A stretch of 64,000 nt of DNA, from positions 3,673-67,672 of the forward strand of contig DHFW01000054.1 in the NCBI GenBank assembly GCA_002402465.1, in the 5' to 3' direction. Shown here one piece after another: positions 51,260 through 60,105 of this stretch. The stretch is from Bacteroidales bacterium UBA4814. GTDB lineage: Bacteria; Bacteroidota; Bacteroidia; Bacteroidales; UBA7960. Positions within the stretch are counted from its first letter, which is position 1; each line of letters begins with the position of its first letter. The position numbers and the translations under genes are program-made. The notes beneath the pieces are model-generated. The model saw nothing but the letters and a program-made list of their open reading frames with translations, was not told the DNA's origin and did not search any database.

Positions 51260-52720
51260 ATGGCAGAGAACGTTTACGACAAGCTGAGCAACCCACTGGC
51301 CCTGACCGTCTTTCTGCTTACGCTTCTTTTCCCCATTGGTGTTGGGATGCTGGCCCTGATGCGAACCCGCAACCAATCAGATTTTTTTATCGGTGGCCGC
51401 TCTATGAACGCCTTTGTGGTGGGTTTGTCGGCTGTGTCGTCGGGGCGTTCTTCTTGGCTGGTGCTGGGCATGAGTGGTATGGCTTATGTGTCGGGTGTAA
51501 GCGCCATATGGGCCGTGGCGGGCTACACCCTGGTAGAGGCCTGGCAGTTTATTTACCTGGGCCGCAGGCTGCGCAACGAAACCCAGAAAATGGACGCCAT
51601 AACATTGCTCGATTATTTTGAAGCGCGCTATAACGATAAGTCCCGTCAGTTGCGCATTGCCGGGGTGGTAATCATTGGCATATTCATTACCGCATACGTG
51701 GCCGCACAATTCAATGCCGGCGCAAAATCGCTCTCTACAGCACTCGATATTTCGCTACCACTTTCGTTGGGTATTTCAGGCCTGCTGATCATGGTTTATA
51801 TGGTACTGGGCGGCTATGTGGCGGTGGCATATAACGATGTGGTCAGGGCAATAATCATGCTGGTTGGATTGGTAGTGCTGCCTGTCATTGGCATCGTACA
51901 GGTGGGCGGACTGGGAATCTTGAACGAGATGCTGCACCAGCTTAGCCCGGCATACCTTGATCCCTTCTCTCTGGGTGCGGGCGTCATTATTGGATTTCTT
52001 GGCATTGGGCTTGGATCCCCTGGTCAACCCCATATTGTGGTACGCTATATGTCGATAAAAGACCCGGCCAAGCTTAAATACAGCGCCATATTCGGTACTT
52101 TCTGGAATGTGGTGCTGGGTATTGGCGCCCTTTGTATTGGCCTGGTGGGCCGAATACTGGTGCCCGACAGCAATGCACTTCCTGGCTCCGACCCGGAAAT
52201 GATCTATCTGGTTATGTCGTCAAACTATTTCGGGCCGGTGCTTTACGGCCTGCTGGTTGGTGGCGTATTTGCAGCCATACTTTCTACAGCCGACTCGCAA
52301 CTGCTGGTAGTGGCTTCAACCTTTGCACGAGACCTTTATGAAAAGGTGCTTGCCGGGAAAAGGCATATTGATGAGAAGGAGAAGCTACGGCTCAGCCGTA
52401 TAGTGGTTATACTGGCGGGAGTACTTGCCCTGTTTTTGGCTTACACAGCGCAGGATTTGGTGTTCTGGCTGGTGCTGTTTGCCTGGGGCGGACTAGGCGC
52501 TTCCTTTGGCCCTGCGCTCATTTTATCCCTGTTCTGGAAAGGCACCACCCGACAGGGCATTTTCGCCGGCATGATCACCGGCACCCTTACCACCATTGCC
52601 TGGTGGCTTTGGCTTAAGGAACCCACCGGCATTTATGAACTGATTCCGGCTTTTGCACTGGCAATGCTGGTGACGGTGGTGGTGAGTTTGGTTACAAAAG
52701 GGACTCAAGATGATAATTAA
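51260..52720 (+). CDS. Sodium/solute symporter (SSS family, PutP-like)
   Basis: A 486-residue inner membrane transporter with about 13 hydrophobic helices and the SSS/PutP layout: DFFIGGRSMNAFVVGLSAVS near 36-55, GFLGIGLGSPGQPHIVVRYM near 237-257 and AAILSTADSQLLVVAS near 335-350, which includes the family sodium-site Ser/Thr stretch. It most resembles sodium/proline symporters, but substrate assignment by eye is unsafe. Monocistronic. Confidence 0.9.
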   Translation: MAENVYDKLSNPLALTVFLLTLLFPIGVGMLALMRTRNQSDFFIGGRSMNAFVVGLSAVSSGRSSWLVLGMSGMAYVSGVSAIWAVAGYTLVEAWQFIYLGRRLRNETQKMDAITLLDYFEARYNDKSRQLRIAGVVIIGIFITAYVAAQFNAGAKSLSTALDISLPLSLGISGLLIMVYMVLGGYVAVAYNDVVRAIIMLVGLVVLPVIGIVQVGGLGILNEMLHQLSPAYLDPFSLGAGVIIGFLGIGLGSPGQPHIVVRYMSIKDPAKLKYSAIFGTFWNVVLGIGALCIGLVGRILVPDSNALPGSDPEMIYLVMSSNYFGPVLYGLLVGGVFAAILSTADSQLLVVASTFARDLYEKVLAGKRHIDEKEKLRLSRIVVILAGVLALFLAYTAQDLVFWLVLFAWGGLGASFGPALILSLFWKGTTRQGIFAGMITGTLTTIAWWLWLKEPTGIYELIPAFALAMLVTVVVSLVTKGTQDDN

Positions 52721-52769
52721 ATTTTCCATTATGCAATTCAATATTTTTTTGAATTAATCCTCCCCTTCC

Positions 52770-52800
52770 TTGCCTTTTGCGCCAGAATGTCATATATTTG
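52770..52800 (+). promoter_or_regulatory. Promoter of the PerR-like gene (TTG-N20-TATATTTG)
   Basis: TTG (52770-52772) and TATATTTG (52793-52800) are spaced by 20 bp, a good Bacteroidota pair. The predicted start is near 52807, just before the palindromic operator. Confidence 0.6.
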
Positions 52801-52810
52801 GTAATTAATA

Positions 52811-52825
52811 AATGAGAATCATTCT
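52811..52825. promoter_or_regulatory. Fur/PerR-type operator
   Basis: Two overlapping perfect inverted repeats occur: AATGA-GAA-TCATT (52811-52823) and AGAAT-C-ATTCT (52815-52825). They lie just after the predicted transcription start of the Fur-family gene, the right place for autorepression. Confidence 0.65.
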
Positions 52826-52834
52826 ACTTACTAA

Positions 52835-53269
52835 ATGGCTGTTATGAAACTGGAAGAAATCAGCAAAAGGCTGGTTGAGAAAAACCTGAAAGTAACTCCC
52901 CAGCGACTGGCAATTCTGGAAGCAATTATCAGGCTCAACAACCACCCCACTGCCGAAAATATCATTGAATTTATCAGGAAGAGCAATCTCCATATTGCAA
53001 CGGCTACCGTATATAAGGTTTTGGATGCCTTAATCGAAAAAGGCCTTATAAAAAGGGTGAAAACCGAAAAGGATGTCATGAGGTATGATGCCATCACTGA
53101 AAGCCATCATCATTTATATTGTTCATTGTCCGATCGTATTGAAGATTACAATGATGGAGAGCTCAACAAAATGCTCGAATCCTACTTTGCGCAAAAAATG
53201 ATACCTGATTTTCAGATTGAAGATATTAGGCTACAAATCATAGGTAAGTTTCTTAAAAATAAAAGTTAA
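52835..53269 (+). CDS. Fur family regulator, PerR-like
   Basis: A 144-residue metal-dependent repressor. The N-terminal winged helix (about 8-82) carries KVTPQRLAILEAI and HIATATVYKVLDALIEKGL. The metal site is near 92-105 (ESHHHLYC, then RIEDYND). The usual structural CxxC pairs are missing: only one Cys remains. Its place next to katG argues for peroxide sensing rather than iron. Start ATG 52835 or 52844 (MKLEE); both are possible. An operator just upstream suggests autoregulation. Confidence 0.88.
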   Translation: MAVMKLEEISKRLVEKNLKVTPQRLAILEAIIRLNNHPTAENIIEFIRKSNLHIATATVYKVLDALIEKGLIKRVKTEKDVMRYDAITESHHHLYCSLSDRIEDYNDGELNKMLESYFAQKMIPDFQIEDIRLQIIGKFLKNKS

Positions 53270-53331
53270 TGTAGCCAGGAAAATGAAAGGAATAATTTTC
53301 AAAAAATCGTTATTTTTTACAAACCAAATCA

Positions 53332-55524
53332 ATGAAGATGGAAAACGATGGAAAAAAAACGGGCAAATGCCCTGTGATGCATGGTGCTAACACCGATACA
53401 AAAAGTTCGGTGATGAGCTGGTGGCCAAATGCACTTAATTTGGATATTCTGCATCAGCACGATACCAAAACCAATCCTTACGGGCCTGATTTTAACTATC
53501 GGGAAGAATTTAAAAAACTCGACCTGGAAGCGGTGAAAAACGACCTGAAAAAGCTGATGACCGACAGCCAGGACTGGTGGCCGGCTGACTGGGGGCACTA
53601 TGGTGGTTTTATGATCCGTATGGCGTGGCACAGTGCCGGCACCTACCGGGTAACCGATGGACGCGGCGGAAGCAATACCGGTAATCAGCGTTTTGCCCCG
53701 CTCAACAGTTGGCCCGATAATGTGAACCTTGACAAGGCACGCAGGTTATTATGGCCCATCAAGAAAAAATATGGCAACAAACTCTCATGGGCCGATTTGT
53801 TTATCCTGGCCGGAAATATGGCCTATGAATCCATGGGCTTCAAAACTTTTGGTTTTGGCGGCGGACGCGAAGACATCTGGCATCCCGAAAAGGACATATA
53901 CTGGGGTGCGGAGAAAGAATGGCTGGAACCCACAAAAGCGCGCTATGCCGATGATCAGGATCGTGAGTCGCTCGAGAATCCACTGGCTGCCGTGCAGATG
54001 GGTTTGATTTATGTCAATCCCGAGGGCGTAGATGGTAACCCCGACCCGATAAGAACCGCAAAGGATGTGCGTATGACCTTCAAGCGCATGGCCATGAACG
54101 ATGAAGAAACTGTTGCCTTGACCGCCGGTGGTCATACTGTTGGCAAGGCCCACGGACAAGGAGATGCATCCATCCTGGGTCCAAAGCCTGAAGAAGCAGA
54201 ACTGGAAGAGCAGGGCTTTGGCTGGAAAAACCCCAAAGGCAAGGGCCATTCAGAAGACACTGTTTCCAGCGGACTGGAAGGTGCATGGTCGAGCAAACCC
54301 GACCGATGGAATCATACTTATTTCCATCTTTTGCTTAATCACGAATGGGAGTCTGTAAAAAGTTTAGCAGGGGCCTGGCAATGGGAACCCATAAATATGA
54401 AAGAGGAAGACAAGCCCTTTGATGCCCATATTCCCGGCGTACGCCGCAATCCCATCATGACAGATGCCGATATGGCCCTGAAGATGGATCCAGAGTACCG
54501 GAAGATCTCGGAGCGCTTTTATAATGATCCGGAGTATTTTGAAGAAGTTTTTGCCCGTGCCTGGTTTAAATTGACACACCGCGACTTAGGCCCCAAGAGC
54601 CGTTACCTGGGACCTGATGTGCCCCAAGAAGACCTCATCTGGCAGGATCCGGTTCCGGCGGTTGACTACACCCTGTCGGAAGCAGAAGTTGAAGAGCTGA
54701 AGAAAAAGTTGCTGAACAGTGGCCTGTCGCAAACAGAGCTGATCATTACAGCCTGGGACAGTGCAAGAACGTTCAGGGGCTCCGATTTCAGGGGTGGCGC
54801 CAATGGTGCCAGAATTCGTCTTGCTCCGCAAAAAGACTGGGTTGGTAACGAACCTGAGAGGCTGCAAAAGGTGCTGGCAAAACTGGAAGAAATCCAGCAA
54901 AGCCTGGAGAAAAAAGTAAGTATTGCCGACCTGATCGTTCTGGGTGGTGCTGCTGCCGTTGAAAAAGCAGCTCAGCAGGCCGGAGTTGACATTAAGGTGC
55001 CTTTCAGCCCGGGAAGAGGCGATGCCACTGCCGAAATGACCGATGCCGAATCTTTCAGCGACCTTGAACCCATTCACGATGGCTTCAGAAACTGGGTCAA
55101 AAAAGATTATGCTGTAAAACCCGAAGAACTCCTGCTTGACAGAACACAACTTATGGGCTTAACTGCTCCTGAAATGACCGTTCTTATTGGCGGGATGCGC
55201 GTGCTGGGAACCAACCACGGTGGCACTAAGCACGGCGTATTTACCGACAGCGTAGGCGTACTGACCAATGATTTCTTTGTGAATCTTACCGACATGAGTT
55301 ACACATGGAAACCTGTTTCAGATGATTTGTATCAAATTATTGACAGAAAGACAAACCAGGTGAAATGGACAGCCACCAGGGTTGATCTGGTGTTTGGTTC
55401 AAACTCTGTGTTGCGGGCTTATGCCGAACTCTATGCACAGGATGACAACAAAGAGAAATTTGTAAAAGATTTCGTCGCCGCATGGACCAAAGTCATGAAC
55501 CAGGATAGGTTTGATCTGAAATAA
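53332..55524 (+). CDS. katG: Catalase-peroxidase KatG
   Basis: Heme enzyme that breaks down hydrogen peroxide and oxidises organic donors, about 730 residues in two peroxidase-like domains. The active N-terminal domain has the distal pocket RMAWHSAGTYR near 96-106, with Trp and His of the KatG site, and the proximal His in GGHTVGKAHG near 265-274. MGLIYVNPEGVDGNPDP near 222-238 holds the Tyr of the Met-Tyr-Trp adduct. The C-terminal domain lacks these residues, as usual. It follows the PerR-like gene by 62 bp and is likely under its control. ATG 53338 is an alternative start. Confidence 0.97.
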   Translation: MKMENDGKKTGKCPVMHGANTDTKSSVMSWWPNALNLDILHQHDTKTNPYGPDFNYREEFKKLDLEAVKNDLKKLMTDSQDWWPADWGHYGGFMIRMAWHSAGTYRVTDGRGGSNTGNQRFAPLNSWPDNVNLDKARRLLWPIKKKYGNKLSWADLFILAGNMAYESMGFKTFGFGGGREDIWHPEKDIYWGAEKEWLEPTKARYADDQDRESLENPLAAVQMGLIYVNPEGVDGNPDPIRTAKDVRMTFKRMAMNDEETVALTAGGHTVGKAHGQGDASILGPKPEEAELEEQGFGWKNPKGKGHSEDTVSSGLEGAWSSKPDRWNHTYFHLLLNHEWESVKSLAGAWQWEPINMKEEDKPFDAHIPGVRRNPIMTDADMALKMDPEYRKISERFYNDPEYFEEVFARAWFKLTHRDLGPKSRYLGPDVPQEDLIWQDPVPAVDYTLSEAEVEELKKKLLNSGLSQTELIITAWDSARTFRGSDFRGGANGARIRLAPQKDWVGNEPERLQKVLAKLEEIQQSLEKKVSIADLIVLGGAAAVEKAAQQAGVDIKVPFSPGRGDATAEMTDAESFSDLEPIHDGFRNWVKKDYAVKPEELLLDRTQLMGLTAPEMTVLIGGMRVLGTNHGGTKHGVFTDSVGVLTNDFFVNLTDMSYTWKPVSDDLYQIIDRKTNQVKWTATRVDLVFGSNSVLRAYAELYAQDDNKEKFVKDFVAAWTKVMNQDRFDLK

Positions 55525-55544
55525 GGGTTTCAGCAATCAGCTTA

Positions 55545-55579
55545 TAAAAAGGTAGTCAGGAAACGGGCTGCCTTTTTTG
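55545..55579 (+). terminator. Terminator after katG
   Basis: AAAAAGGTAGTC pairs with GGCTGCCTTTTTT through GC and GU pairs, then a T run. Confidence 0.75.
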
Positions 55580-55650
55580 TTTTAACAAACGCAGCCGGCT
55601 GCCTAAAAGGCGATTGATATACTGCCTGAGAGAAAATCGCAAAATGATTG

Positions 55651-55658
55651 TATTTTTG
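55651..55658 (+). promoter_or_regulatory. Possible relic -7 box (TATTTTTG)
   Basis: TATTTTTG lies about 80 bp before the TlpA-like fragment. It may be an old promoter for that gene or accidental in AT-rich sequence. Confidence 0.25.
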
Positions 55659-55711
55659 TTGTCCACAATGACCATCACTTTAAGTTTAATACTGATTTTT
55701 AACTTTAATAA

Positions 55712-56293
55712 TACACTCCCGTAGGCATTTACATTGCCATGCGCAACCTGGCTTACGAAATGGATGGACAGGAGCTGGACGCTTTGGTCAATGGTTTTGA
55801 TCCCTCACTGAAAGATTCGCGCTACTATGTTAGCCTGCGCGAGCGTGCCGATAAAATTCTGGCGCTGGCCGAAGGCAACATCGCTTCTGAGTTTCAGCAG
55901 CCCGATTTGGATGGCAATATGGTGGCCCTTTCCGATTTCCGCGGGCAATATGTTCTGGTGAGCTTCTGGGCATCATGGTGCCCTTTTTGCAGGCAAGAAA
56001 ACCCTCATCTGGTAAAACTTTATGAACAATATGCTGGCCGGAATTTTGAGATTCTTGGCGTTTCGCTTGACCGCAACCGCGATGCCTGGCTCAAAGCCAT
56101 TGCCGACGACGTTCTTGACTGGGCTCATGTGAGCGACCTGAAGGGCTGGCAAAACGAGGCCTCCTCCCTTTACGGCGTGGCCAGCATTCCCAGCAATATT
56201 TTGCTGAACCCCGATGGGGTGATACTGGGCCGAAACCTAAAGGGCGAAGCACTGGATCAAAAGCTGGAAGCCCTGCTGAGCCCTGAAGTTTAA
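55712..56293 (+). pseudogene. 5'-truncated TlpA-like thiol-disulfide oxidoreductase gene
   Basis: A thioredoxin-fold gene that lacks its front. From 55712 (after a TAA at 55709) the frame reads YTPVGIYIAMRNLAYEMDGQ, which matches the middle of TlpA-type proteins with an N-terminal DUF4369 domain. It then continues with DLDGNMVALSDFRGQYVLV and the intact active site ASWCPFCRQE. No signal peptide, lipobox or DUF4369 part is present, so a product from ATG 55739 (184 residues) would stay in the cytosol. I consider it a truncated gene. The possibility that it is a short, functional cytosolic reductase is not excluded. Confidence 0.68.
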
Positions 56294-56340
56294 AATTCAG
56301 GCGCTTGCTTCAATTTTTGTTTTCGGCTTGCTTATAATTC

Positions 56341-56376
56341 AAAAAGAGCGCTCCGGATTTCGGGGCGCTCTTTTTT
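56341..56376. terminator. Bidirectional terminator between the TlpA-like fragment and the Spy-like gene
   Basis: AAAAAGAGCGC and GCGCTCTTTTT form an 11 bp stem with flanking A and T runs. Confidence 0.9.
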
Positions 56377-56398
56377 CCAACATTTCAATCAAAAAAAA

Positions 56399-56878
56399 CT
56401 AATGTTTTCCCCTTGGACCGGGGCGGCTGAAGTTTCCTGGTCTTGCCTGCTGGCGGGGACCTCGTGTGGTGCAGTTGTCGAATGCAACCCTTTGTTCGTC
56501 GGTTAGCAGGTTACGGATTTCCTGGCGGTGCTGAATGGCCGCCTTGGTCATTTCTCCGCGAAGGGCGGTCATTTGGTCAACCAAGGCATTAACGGCGTTC
56601 ATATCGGGATTTTTTTCGAGCATCAGGCTTCGTTTGCGGGCCCTCAGCTCATCCATTTGGCTGCGCTGCTTCAGCCGGTCTTCAAGCTGTGCCGTGCGCA
56701 AGGCTTTGATCTGGGTTTGCTGTTCTACAGTCAGGTTGTCGATATCCAAACAAGCCTCACGGGGCTGCCGGGGTTCCGGCCGGGGCCTATCTATGTTGCG
56801 GCCACCTTGCCCGTAAACGGTACCTGAACTCAAAAGCAAAAGCACCATTACTATGGAAAAAAACATCTTACTTTTCAT
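56399..56878 (-). CDS. Spy/CpxP-like periplasmic protein
   Basis: A 159-residue secreted helical protein. The signal peptide (about 1-23) is followed by an Arg/Pro linker (IDRPRPEPRQPRE). The helical part has the LTxxQ-type motifs LTVEQQTQIKALR near 48-60 and IRNLLTDEQRVAFDN near 122-136. The tail is again Arg/Pro/Gly-rich. The fold of periplasmic chaperone Spy is a reasonable match. It stands alone between terminator and next gene. This is the second Spy-like protein in the window. Confidence 0.8.
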   Translation of the reverse strand: MKSKMFFSIVMVLLLLSSGTVYGQGGRNIDRPRPEPRQPREACLDIDNLTVEQQTQIKALRTAQLEDRLKQRSQMDELRARKRSLMLEKNPDMNAVNALVDQMTALRGEMTKAAIQHRQEIRNLLTDEQRVAFDNCTTRGPRQQARPGNFSRPGPRGKH

Positions 56879-57080
56879 AACTGTTCGTTTTTAGGTTGGT
56901 AAATTTGGATTTTTACTTTAGACAAAAACGTGTACGGAAAGTTTAATTATGCCTTTAAATTCTTTAAATTTTTTGACATAAAACCCGAATTGAAGCCTGC
57001 CGGGCTTCTTTCAAAGGATATTAACCAACATTGTTCAGAACAAATTGGCAGAGGATCTGTTTTAGTTGCAAAGGATTTTA

Positions 57081-57088
57081 TACTTTTG
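57081..57088 (+). promoter_or_regulatory. -7 box (TACTTTTG) for the DUF6580 gene
   Basis: TACTTTTG lies 40 bp before ATG 57128 and supports that start over the longer frame beginning at 56930. Confidence 0.45.
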
Positions 57089-57127
57089 TTACGGATTAAA
57101 AGTGAACAAACCATTTATCCCACAAAA

Positions 57128-57652
57128 ATGAATTTCAGATTTCTTACCCCGAAAGTATTGATGGTAAGCGGTATCATTCTTTTTGCCGCTATAATGCGGC
57201 TGGTGCCCCATTATCCGAATTTTACGCCTGTTGCTGCCCTGGCCTTGTTTGGCGGTGCACATCTTGGAAAACGCTGGCTGGCTTTTATGGTTCCTATGGC
57301 AGCTTTGTTGCTCAGCGACCTTTTCCTGGGCTTTCATGGTTTCATGGTGCCGGTTTATGTAAGCTTTGCGCTGGTGGTGTTCATTGGAACGCTTATCAGG
57401 AGCAATTTGCGTATAGCAACAGTTATCGGTGGTGCCATGGCAGGCTCTGTGCTATTTTTCCTCATTACCAACTTTGCCGTGTGGGCTGGAAGTCCCTTCT
57501 ACCCCCAAACTTTTGCCGGACTTATGCAAAGCTATACCATGGCTATTCCGTTCTTCCACACCAGCCTGCTGGGCGACCTGTTCTACAGCGGTTTGTTTTT
57601 TGGCAGTTTTTACCTGGTACAGCAGTACTATCCTTCGCTCAAGGAAGCATAA
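57128..57652 (+). CDS. DUF6580 family membrane protein
   Basis: A 174-residue integral membrane protein. I chose ATG 57128 because a -7 box sits 40 bp before it and the longer frame adds only polar junk. About five helices are seen: near 8-25, 35-60, 65-90, 95-115 and 145-165, with PHYPNFTPVAALALFGGAHL and LLGDLFYSGLFFGSFY as landmarks. The layout recalls substrate-binding (S) components of ECF vitamin transporters, but that is only a structural impression. Function unknown. Confidence 0.78.
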   Translation: MNFRFLTPKVLMVSGIILFAAIMRLVPHYPNFTPVAALALFGGAHLGKRWLAFMVPMAALLLSDLFLGFHGFMVPVYVSFALVVFIGTLIRSNLRIATVIGGAMAGSVLFFLITNFAVWAGSPFYPQTFAGLMQSYTMAIPFFHTSLLGDLFYSGLFFGSFYLVQQYYPSLKEA

Positions 57653-57672
57653 ACCATTCATAAAGAATTATT

Positions 57673-57710
57673 TAAGGGCTGCAAGTGCTGCAAGCCCTTT
57701 TTTGTTTTTT
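57673..57710 (+). terminator. Terminator after the DUF6580 gene
   Basis: AAGGGC-TGCA and TGCAAGCCCTT pair (one bulged A) and run into T tracts. Confidence 0.78.
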
Positions 57711-57856
57711 AACTTTCATTGAACGGCAGCCGGGTTGCCAAATCGCTGCATAATGCTTACTTTTGTATGGAAAAGAATGAGGTAGATCAGCCCGTTGCTG
57801 ACTATCATTTCTTCATTTTTTCTTTTTTAAAGCTTCGTTTTTCATTTTCAATTGCC

Positions 57857-58123
57857 ATGGCCATTACCTTTTTCAAAACCCCCAGGAACAAAAAGTACGA
57901 TTACCGGCCTGTGTATTACGATGCCAAGAAGGAAGAGCGCGAGAAGCGCCTGAAGACGGCCTACGAGGAGGGCGGCGACAAATACGAGCAGGCTCTTCGC
58001 GACCGCATACAGATGCGTTGGAAAAGGGGCTCGGCTGCCCGCGACAAGCGTGCTTCCAACCAGCGGCTGGTCATTATTATGGTGGTGATCTTTATGCTGG
58101 CTTACCTGGTGTTTTTCCGCTAA
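57857..58123 (+). CDS. Small single-helix membrane protein upstream of mutL
   Basis: I choose ATG 57857 (MAITFFKTPRNKKYDY), giving 88 residues; the frame's earlier ATG yields an unlikely lead. Strongly basic, highly charged first 65 residues are followed by one C-terminal helix (LVIIMVVIFMLAYLVFF). This is a C-tail-anchored protein. It lies 24 bp before mutL and is probably cotranscribed. Similar small proteins occur before mutL in related genomes, as far as I recall; the function is unknown. Confidence 0.75.
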   Translation: MAITFFKTPRNKKYDYRPVYYDAKKEEREKRLKTAYEEGGDKYEQALRDRIQMRWKRGSAARDKRASNQRLVIIMVVIFMLAYLVFFR

Positions 58124-58147
58124 AAAATAATCCTGAACTCCTGCTGA

Positions 58148-60004
58148 ATGTCAGATGTGATAAAACTGCTTCCCGACTCGGTGGCCAACCAGATTGCAGC
58201 CGGTGAGGTGATTCAACGGCCCGCCTCGGCGGTTAAGGAGCTGCTTGAAAACGCCATTGACGCCGGTGCTACACAGGTTAAACTCATTGTGAAGGATGCC
58301 GGACGCACCCTGATTCAGGTTACCGACAATGGGAAAGGCATGAGCGAAACGGATGCCCGCATGTGCTTTGAACGCCATGCAACCTCCAAAATAAATCATG
58401 CGAGCGATCTCTTTTCCATTCGTACCATGGGCTTCAGAGGTGAAGCCCTGGCTTCCATTGCTGCCATTGCCCGGGTTGAACTTAAAACCCGAACCGCCTA
58501 TGCCAACCTGGGAACAGAAGTGATTGTTGAGGGCTCTGTTACGGAAGCGCAGCAGCCTTGCCAAAGCCCAGTGGGAACCAGCATTGCCGTTAAGAATTTG
58601 TTTTTCAACACTCCGGCCCGCCGCAATTTTCTAAAGTCGGATACGGTAGAAAAGGGTCATATTTACAATGAGCTTATTCGGATTGCCATGGCCCATCCAG
58701 AGGTAGCTTTTATGTATTACCAGAACGGGCAACTCACACACCAGTTCGAGAAATCGAACCTGAAACAGCGTATTGTCAATATTTTTGGCAACAACTACAA
58801 TCAGCGCCTGGTGCCGGTAGAAGAAAAAACCGAAATTGTGTCCATCAGCGGTTTTGTGGCCAAACCCGAATTTTCGAAAAAGAAGCGGGGCGAGCAGTTT
58901 TTCTTTGTAAACCACCGATTTATCCGGTCGTCATATCTGAACCATGCCGTCGATCAGGCATTCCAGGAGCTGATTCCAGAAGATATGTTTCCCGGCTTTT
59001 TCCTGTTTATGGAAACCGACCCGGGTCAGATCGATGTGAACGTACATCCCACCAAAACAGAAATCAAATTCCAGGATGAGCGCTACATTTACCAGATTTT
59101 GAAGTCGGCGATAAAACGATCGCTTGGGCGCTACAATATTTCACCCACCCTCGACTTTGAACGCGAAACGGCCTTTGATGATGTGTCTTTTACCAAAGAT
59201 CAGCCGGTGCACCCGCCAAGCATTACCATCAACCCCGACTACAACCCTTTCAACACGGGGCAACCGTCATCGCGTCCGCCCGGAAACCTTACCAGCCGTA
59301 TCAATCCTTCGCAGTGGGAAAAGCTTTTTCCAGGACAGGACGACCAGCCCGAAGTTCCGGCACCCGAAACCATTCGCCCCGGCGATGGCAGGCAAACCAC
59401 CCTGGCTCCCGGTTGGGAAGAGCCTGCTGTAGAAGCCGGTCCGAAAAAACCACTGCACTTGCACCAGCGTTTTATTCTGGCGCCGGTCAAGTCTGGCCTG
59501 ATGGTTATTGACCACCAGCGTGCCCATGAGCGCATTCTCTTTGAACGCTTTCTGAAGAATTATGAAAACCGGCAATCAGCCTCGCAGCACCTGCTTTTCC
59601 CCGAAACCATCAGCCTCAGCGAACAGGATGCCGATCTACTCAAGGAAATGCTGGAGCAAATGCGTGCCCTGGGCTTTGTGATGGACCCTATGGGAAAAAA
59701 TACTTTCGTGGTGAGTGCCATTCCGGCCGAAATTCCCGAAAGCGAAAACCTGCAGGGACTGGTGGAGGGCATACTGGAAAACTTTAAATTAAACAAGGTT
59801 GAGATGAAGCTCGATGTGTTTACCAACCTGTCCCGTTCGTTGGCCCGGAGGCTGTCGCTCAAGCACGGAAAACACCTTGGCGAAGAAGAAATGATGGCCC
59901 TTACCGATGCCCTTTTTGCCTGCACCATGCCTTATCAGTCGCCCGCCGGAAAGCCCACCCTGACCATCATTCCGCTGGCCGACCTTTCAGAAAAATTCAA
60001 GTAA
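58148..60004 (+). CDS. mutL: DNA mismatch repair protein MutL
   Basis: Coordinates mismatch repair after MutS recognition. The 618 residues have an N-terminal GHKL ATPase (ELLENAIDAGAT near 32, DNGKGMSE near 56, GFRGEALASIAA near 93) and a proline-rich linker (about 350-435). The C-terminal dimerisation domain has the endonuclease-like site. The usual metal motif of nicking MutL, DQHA(x)2E(x)4E, appears here as DHQRAHERILFE at Asp455, with His and Gln exchanged. Whether it still nicks is open. First gene of a mutL-rhomboid-rhomboid-EEP set. Confidence 0.95.
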   Translation: MSDVIKLLPDSVANQIAAGEVIQRPASAVKELLENAIDAGATQVKLIVKDAGRTLIQVTDNGKGMSETDARMCFERHATSKINHASDLFSIRTMGFRGEALASIAAIARVELKTRTAYANLGTEVIVEGSVTEAQQPCQSPVGTSIAVKNLFFNTPARRNFLKSDTVEKGHIYNELIRIAMAHPEVAFMYYQNGQLTHQFEKSNLKQRIVNIFGNNYNQRLVPVEEKTEIVSISGFVAKPEFSKKKRGEQFFFVNHRFIRSSYLNHAVDQAFQELIPEDMFPGFFLFMETDPGQIDVNVHPTKTEIKFQDERYIYQILKSAIKRSLGRYNISPTLDFERETAFDDVSFTKDQPVHPPSITINPDYNPFNTGQPSSRPPGNLTSRINPSQWEKLFPGQDDQPEVPAPETIRPGDGRQTTLAPGWEEPAVEAGPKKPLHLHQRFILAPVKSGLMVIDHQRAHERILFERFLKNYENRQSASQHLLFPETISLSEQDADLLKEMLEQMRALGFVMDPMGKNTFVVSAIPAEIPESENLQGLVEGILENFKLNKVEMKLDVFTNLSRSLARRLSLKHGKHLGEEEMMALTDALFACTMPYQSPAGKPTLTIIPLADLSEKFK

Positions 60005-60015
60005 CCTAATTTTAG

Positions 60016-60023
60016 TAAATTTG
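60016..60023 (+). promoter_or_regulatory. -7 box (TAAATTTG) for the rhomboid genes
   Basis: TAAATTTG lies 83 bp before the first rhomboid gene's earliest ATG. Confidence 0.4.
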
Positions 60024-60105
60024 CCTCGCTCTTCTGCAAGATGCTTTTAGAAAACATTTTTAAATGGAAATGCGTTGATAATTATTATTCATAAAATTAA
60101 GGATA

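Noticed and set aside
56930..57127. 66-residue N-terminal extension of the DUF6580 protein
   Set aside because: A promoter box lies inside it at 57081 and the extension is polar and unlike the family.
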